A stretch of DNA of 15,343 nt from an uncultured Eubacteriales bacterium (lineage in GTDB: Bacteria > Bacillota > Clostridia > Lachnospirales > CAG-274): assembly GCA_902496345.1 (NCBI GenBank), contig CABVAP010000049.1, positions 1 through 15,343 of the forward strand, in the 5' to 3' direction. Both the position numbers and the translations under genes were made by a program. Below the pieces are notes generated by a model. That model had not been told where the DNA came from, did no database searches, and saw nothing but the letters and a program-made list of their open reading frames with translations. Positions 13,184 to 15,343 of the stretch are shown one piece after another. Each line of letters begins with the position of its first letter. The stretch's first letter is position 1.

Positions 13184-14767
13184 ATGAAGAAAAAAATTAT
13201 TCAGTTTACTGGAATTATTATGTGTGGTATTTGCCTGAGTTTAAGCACGGCTACAGGGGTTGCTTTTGCAAATGAAAAGATTACAGCTACCGTTCAAGAT
13301 AATGGCTCTATTTATCCGTCAAGTAACTTGAAAATTGATTTAGGGGAAAATGTTATTGATGAAATGGTTACAGCTGGGGTTATTGCTGAAAATCCTCAAA
13401 ATGTAACAAAATCACCAGATGTATCTGATAAAGTTGAAATAAAAAAAGTTCAAACATTTGGGGAGAATTTTGTTGTTGTTACTCTTAATGCTAGGCTCGA
13501 CAAGGTTTCTGAAAATGATATTATTTTGAAAAATTATTCTAATAATTGGTATGAACTAGAGCCGAGTATTTCAAATTTACAATACTTAACTATTGACTAC
13601 ACATTAAATGAAAATGGGGAAACTGTTTTTATTTATAAGTTAAGGAAAAAGGTTAAAGACGGAAAGGTAATTGCACCTAAGACAGGAATTAACTTTAAAA
13701 ATTTGGCTGAAGCTGTAAACAAGGCTGACAACTATGTTTCTTGGCAAAACAATGATGGCGGTTGGGATAAGTCTGTCGACAAACAAGCTGTTGAACGTTG
13801 GAACGGAACTGACCACAAAAATAAGTTTTCAGGCTGGTCTGGTCTTAACGGAGAAGAGCTTGGTACTATTGACAATAGTTCAACTTATACTCAAATGAGG
13901 CATATAGCTGCTGTATACAGAGAAACAAAAAATGAAAAATACAAAAAAAGCGTTGAAAAAGGTTTAGAGTTTATTTTTAAACTTCAATATCCATCAGGTG
14001 GACTTTCTCAAGTTTATCCTAAAAGAGGTAACTATTCAGACTATGTTACATTTAATGATGGGGCTATGATAAATACACTTATTATGCTTGAAGATATGGA
14101 AAAAGGTAATTATCCTTTTGATTCAAACATTATATCAAATGAATACAAGAAAAAAATTGCAGTTTGTCTTGATAAGGCAACAGATTATATTTTAAAGGCT
14201 CAAATTAAATCGCAAGGAAAGCTTACTGCTTGGTGTGCTCAACACGACCCTGTTACTTACGAACCAAGAGTGGGTAGGGCATACGAACTTCCGTCCATAA
14301 GTGGGGCAGAGTCTGTTGCAATAGTTAAATTCCTTATGAACAGAGATGAACAAACTCCTGAAATTAAAAATGCCGTTGATTCTGCAATTAATTGGTTTAA
14401 GGAGTCAGCTGTGAAAGGCTATGATTTTGTTAAAAAAGACCCTAATGGCATTTATTTTGTACCTAACGAAAATGCTGACCCTATATGGTACAGATTTTAT
14501 GAAGTTGATACGAACTTACCTATTTTCTCTGGTAGGGACGGTATTGTAAGGCACGATATTAAAGAAGTTGAAAAGGAAAGACGTGACGGTTATTCTTGGG
14601 CTGGGCGTTGGCCGGCTAAACTTCTAAAAGTTTACGATGAATATGGAAACTATGCAAACAAAATTCAAGCATACGTAAATGACAATTCATCTAAAACTTT
14701 GAGAGGAAAAAGACTTGTTAAGGGGCAATTTACAGATGCTACAACTGCTATGAATACGCAAGAATAA
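13184..14767 (+). CDS. secreted pectate lyase, polysaccharide lyase family 10
   Basis: Cleaves de-esterified polygalacturonate by beta-elimination outside the cell. The 527 residues begin with a clear signal peptide (MKKK, hydrophobic core, cleavage expected after AFA at residue 29). Residues about 30-165 are a separate domain of beta-strand character, Ig-like in appearance and not assigned. The lyase domain (about 170-485) is of the PelA/PL10 alpha-toroid type. It shows WQNNDGGWDKS, YTQMRHIAAVY, GGLSQVYPKRGNYSDYVTFND (D292), WCAQHDPVTYEPRVGRAYE (D355), PSISGAES, FSGRDG (R451, the likely catalytic base) and ERRDGYSWAG. No dockerin, S-layer or sortase motif is seen. The ATG at 13184 follows GGAGG (13172-13176); the frame is open to 13130 but that part is the purH terminator. 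Codon use is less biased than in the core genes, fitting an accessory or low-expression gene. Confidence 0.88.
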   Translation: MKKKIIQFTGIIMCGICLSLSTATGVAFANEKITATVQDNGSIYPSSNLKIDLGENVIDEMVTAGVIAENPQNVTKSPDVSDKVEIKKVQTFGENFVVVTLNARLDKVSENDIILKNYSNNWYELEPSISNLQYLTIDYTLNENGETVFIYKLRKKVKDGKVIAPKTGINFKNLAEAVNKADNYVSWQNNDGGWDKSVDKQAVERWNGTDHKNKFSGWSGLNGEELGTIDNSSTYTQMRHIAAVYRETKNEKYKKSVEKGLEFIFKLQYPSGGLSQVYPKRGNYSDYVTFNDGAMINTLIMLEDMEKGNYPFDSNIISNEYKKKIAVCLDKATDYILKAQIKSQGKLTAWCAQHDPVTYEPRVGRAYELPSISGAESVAIVKFLMNRDEQTPEIKNAVDSAINWFKESAVKGYDFVKKDPNGIYFVPNENADPIWYRFYEVDTNLPIFSGRDGIVRHDIKEVEKERRDGYSWAGRWPAKLLKVYDEYGNYANKIQAYVNDNSSKTLRGKRLVKGQFTDATTAMNTQE

Positions 14768-14792
14768 AAATTAAACAAGTGGTATATTACAG

Positions 14793-14835
14793 AAAATCTT
14801 GAATACTATATTTTATGAGTATTCAAGATTTTTTT
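14793..14835 (+). terminator. perfect-stem terminator after the pectate lyase gene
   Basis: AAAATCTTGAATACT (14793-14807) and AGTATTCAAGATTTT (14818-14832) form a perfect 15-bp stem with a 10-base loop, ending in seven T. It is AT-rich and nearly symmetric, and could also act on the opposite strand. Confidence 0.88.
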
Positions 14836-14885
14836 GCGTTGAAAAAAAGTGCGAAAATTAAGTCAAAAAACAGTATTCACGAAAA

Positions 14886-14967
14886 AAAATTCGAAAAATA
14901 GCAAAAAAATGTTGCAATGGCAAAACATAAGTAGTATAATGGTGTTAAACAAACTAAAATTCGAAAA
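14886..14967 (+). repeat. AAAATTCGAAAA direct repeats around a promoter
   Basis: The 12-base sequence AAAATTCGAAAA occurs at 14886-14897 and again at 14956-14967, one copy on each side of the promoter for the small membrane protein. The core TTCGAA is palindromic. They may be operator sites, but the AT-rich background makes chance possible. Confidence 0.4.
14912..14940 (+). promoter_or_regulatory. promoter of the small membrane protein gene
   Basis: TTGCAA (14912-14917), a 17-base gap and a perfect TATAAT (14935-14940) precede the start codon by 39 bases. Confidence 0.65.
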
Positions 14968-14979
14968 CGGAGGGGTATT

Positions 14980-15291
14980 ATGAACAGATATTTTATAGAA
15001 AAATTATTGAAAAGAGTGGGGGTTTTTAGCTTATTTATGTTTTGTTTTAATTTTATGCTATGCTATTTTTTATCAGCAAAATTCGATAATATGGTCTTAT
15101 TTACTATGCCTTTTGTTCTTATTATGTTCGTTTCTTATTCTGGAGTTTGTATTAGTAGGATTTTATTCAGTGGTGGTAAGTATGGCAGTGATATTATTGG
15201 AAAAAAGGTTGTTTATATGAAGCAATACAGGCAGTACAAGCAATACAAAAAATACATATTTGATGATTTTAAAAACAATTCGGCTTGCTAA
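14980..15291 (+). CDS. small two-helix membrane protein, unknown function
   Basis: I do not recognise this 103-residue protein. It starts with a short basic amphipathic stretch (MNRYFIEKLLKRVG), then two hydrophobic helices at about 13-32 and 38-60 joined by a short polar loop. A basic cytoplasmic-looking tail includes KQYRQYKQYKKY at 81-92, encoded by four 9-bp repeat units, and ends NNSAC. The ATG has a strong GGAGGGG site (14969-14975) and its own promoter, and the upstream terminator isolates it from the lyase gene. A real gene is likely because promoter, ribosome site and membrane pattern agree. Two-helix architecture with a charged tail is seen in many unrelated families (for example small toxins, holin-like or DUF proteins), so no function is assigned. 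Confidence 0.7.
   Translation: MNRYFIEKLLKRVGVFSLFMFCFNFMLCYFLSAKFDNMVLFTMPFVLIMFVSYSGVCISRILFSGGKYGSDIIGKKVVYMKQYRQYKQYKKYIFDDFKNNSAC
15220..15255 (+). repeat. four 9-bp tandem repeats inside the small membrane protein gene
   Basis: Units AAGCAATAC, AGGCAGTAC, AAGCAATAC and AAAAAATAC encode KQY, RQY, KQY and KKY in frame. The period keeps the reading frame if copy number changes. Confidence 0.8.
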
Positions 15292-15310
15292 ATTAGAAGT
15301 TGTAGGGCTG

Positions 15311-15331
15311 AATCTTTTTGGTAAAAAGATT
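15311..15331 (+). other. AT-rich hairpin after the last gene
   Basis: AATCTTTTT (15311-15319) and AAAAAGATT (15323-15331) form a 9-bp stem with a 3-base loop 20 bases after the stop codon. No T tract follows on the plus strand before the window ends, so a terminator function is uncertain. Confidence 0.4.
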
Positions 15332-15343
15332 TAAAAAAACTAG

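Overview
The window is AT-rich, with dense plus-strand coding, strong AAGGAG/GAGGTGAT-type ribosome binding sites, several GTG/TTG starts and U-tract terminators. Gene content and order (fmt with a YugP-type metallopeptidase; cysE-cysS-mrnC-rlmB-rae1-sigH) point to a low-GC Firmicute of the class Clostridia. A secreted family-10 pectate lyase fits an anaerobe living on plant material, for example in a gut or rumen, but the habitat is inference. All supported genes are on the plus strand. The window is mostly core genome, and I did not find a clearly new multi-gene system in it.

Layout. (1) 114-2192: fmt (initiator Met-tRNA formylation) and a membrane zinc metallopeptidase, separated by a 378-bp gap that holds a symmetric MITE-like element of about 160 bp. 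(2) 2294-7506: the conserved block ispF, cysE, cysS, mrnC, rlmB, rae1/yacP and sigH. From cysE on, genes overlap or nearly abut, and the block ends at a terminator that overlaps the end of sigH. It links isoprenoid synthesis, cysteine synthesis and charging, rRNA maturation and modification, ribosome-dependent mRNA decay and a stationary-phase sigma factor. Compared with the Bacillus order, ispD and gltX are absent beside ispF, and rpmG-secE-nusG do not follow sigH. (3) 7596-9734: topB as a single unit, ending in an unusually long imperfect hairpin with a U tract. (4) 9951-13096: a purine-base permease with a near-consensus promoter, then a ZTP (pfl) riboswitch with its own terminator, then purH. 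Salvage uptake and the last two steps of de novo IMP synthesis are thus adjacent, and purH is gated by the ZTP/ZMP alarmone. (5) 13184-14767: secreted PL10-type pectate lyase with an extra N-terminal domain, between two strong terminators. (6) 14980-15291: small unrecognised two-helix membrane protein with a 9-bp tandem repeat in its tail.

The items most worth a second look are the MITE-like element, the long hairpin after topB, the three-part competing hairpin before ispF, the riboswitch arrangement between permease and purH, the hydrophobic N-terminal extension of CysE, and the orphan membrane protein.
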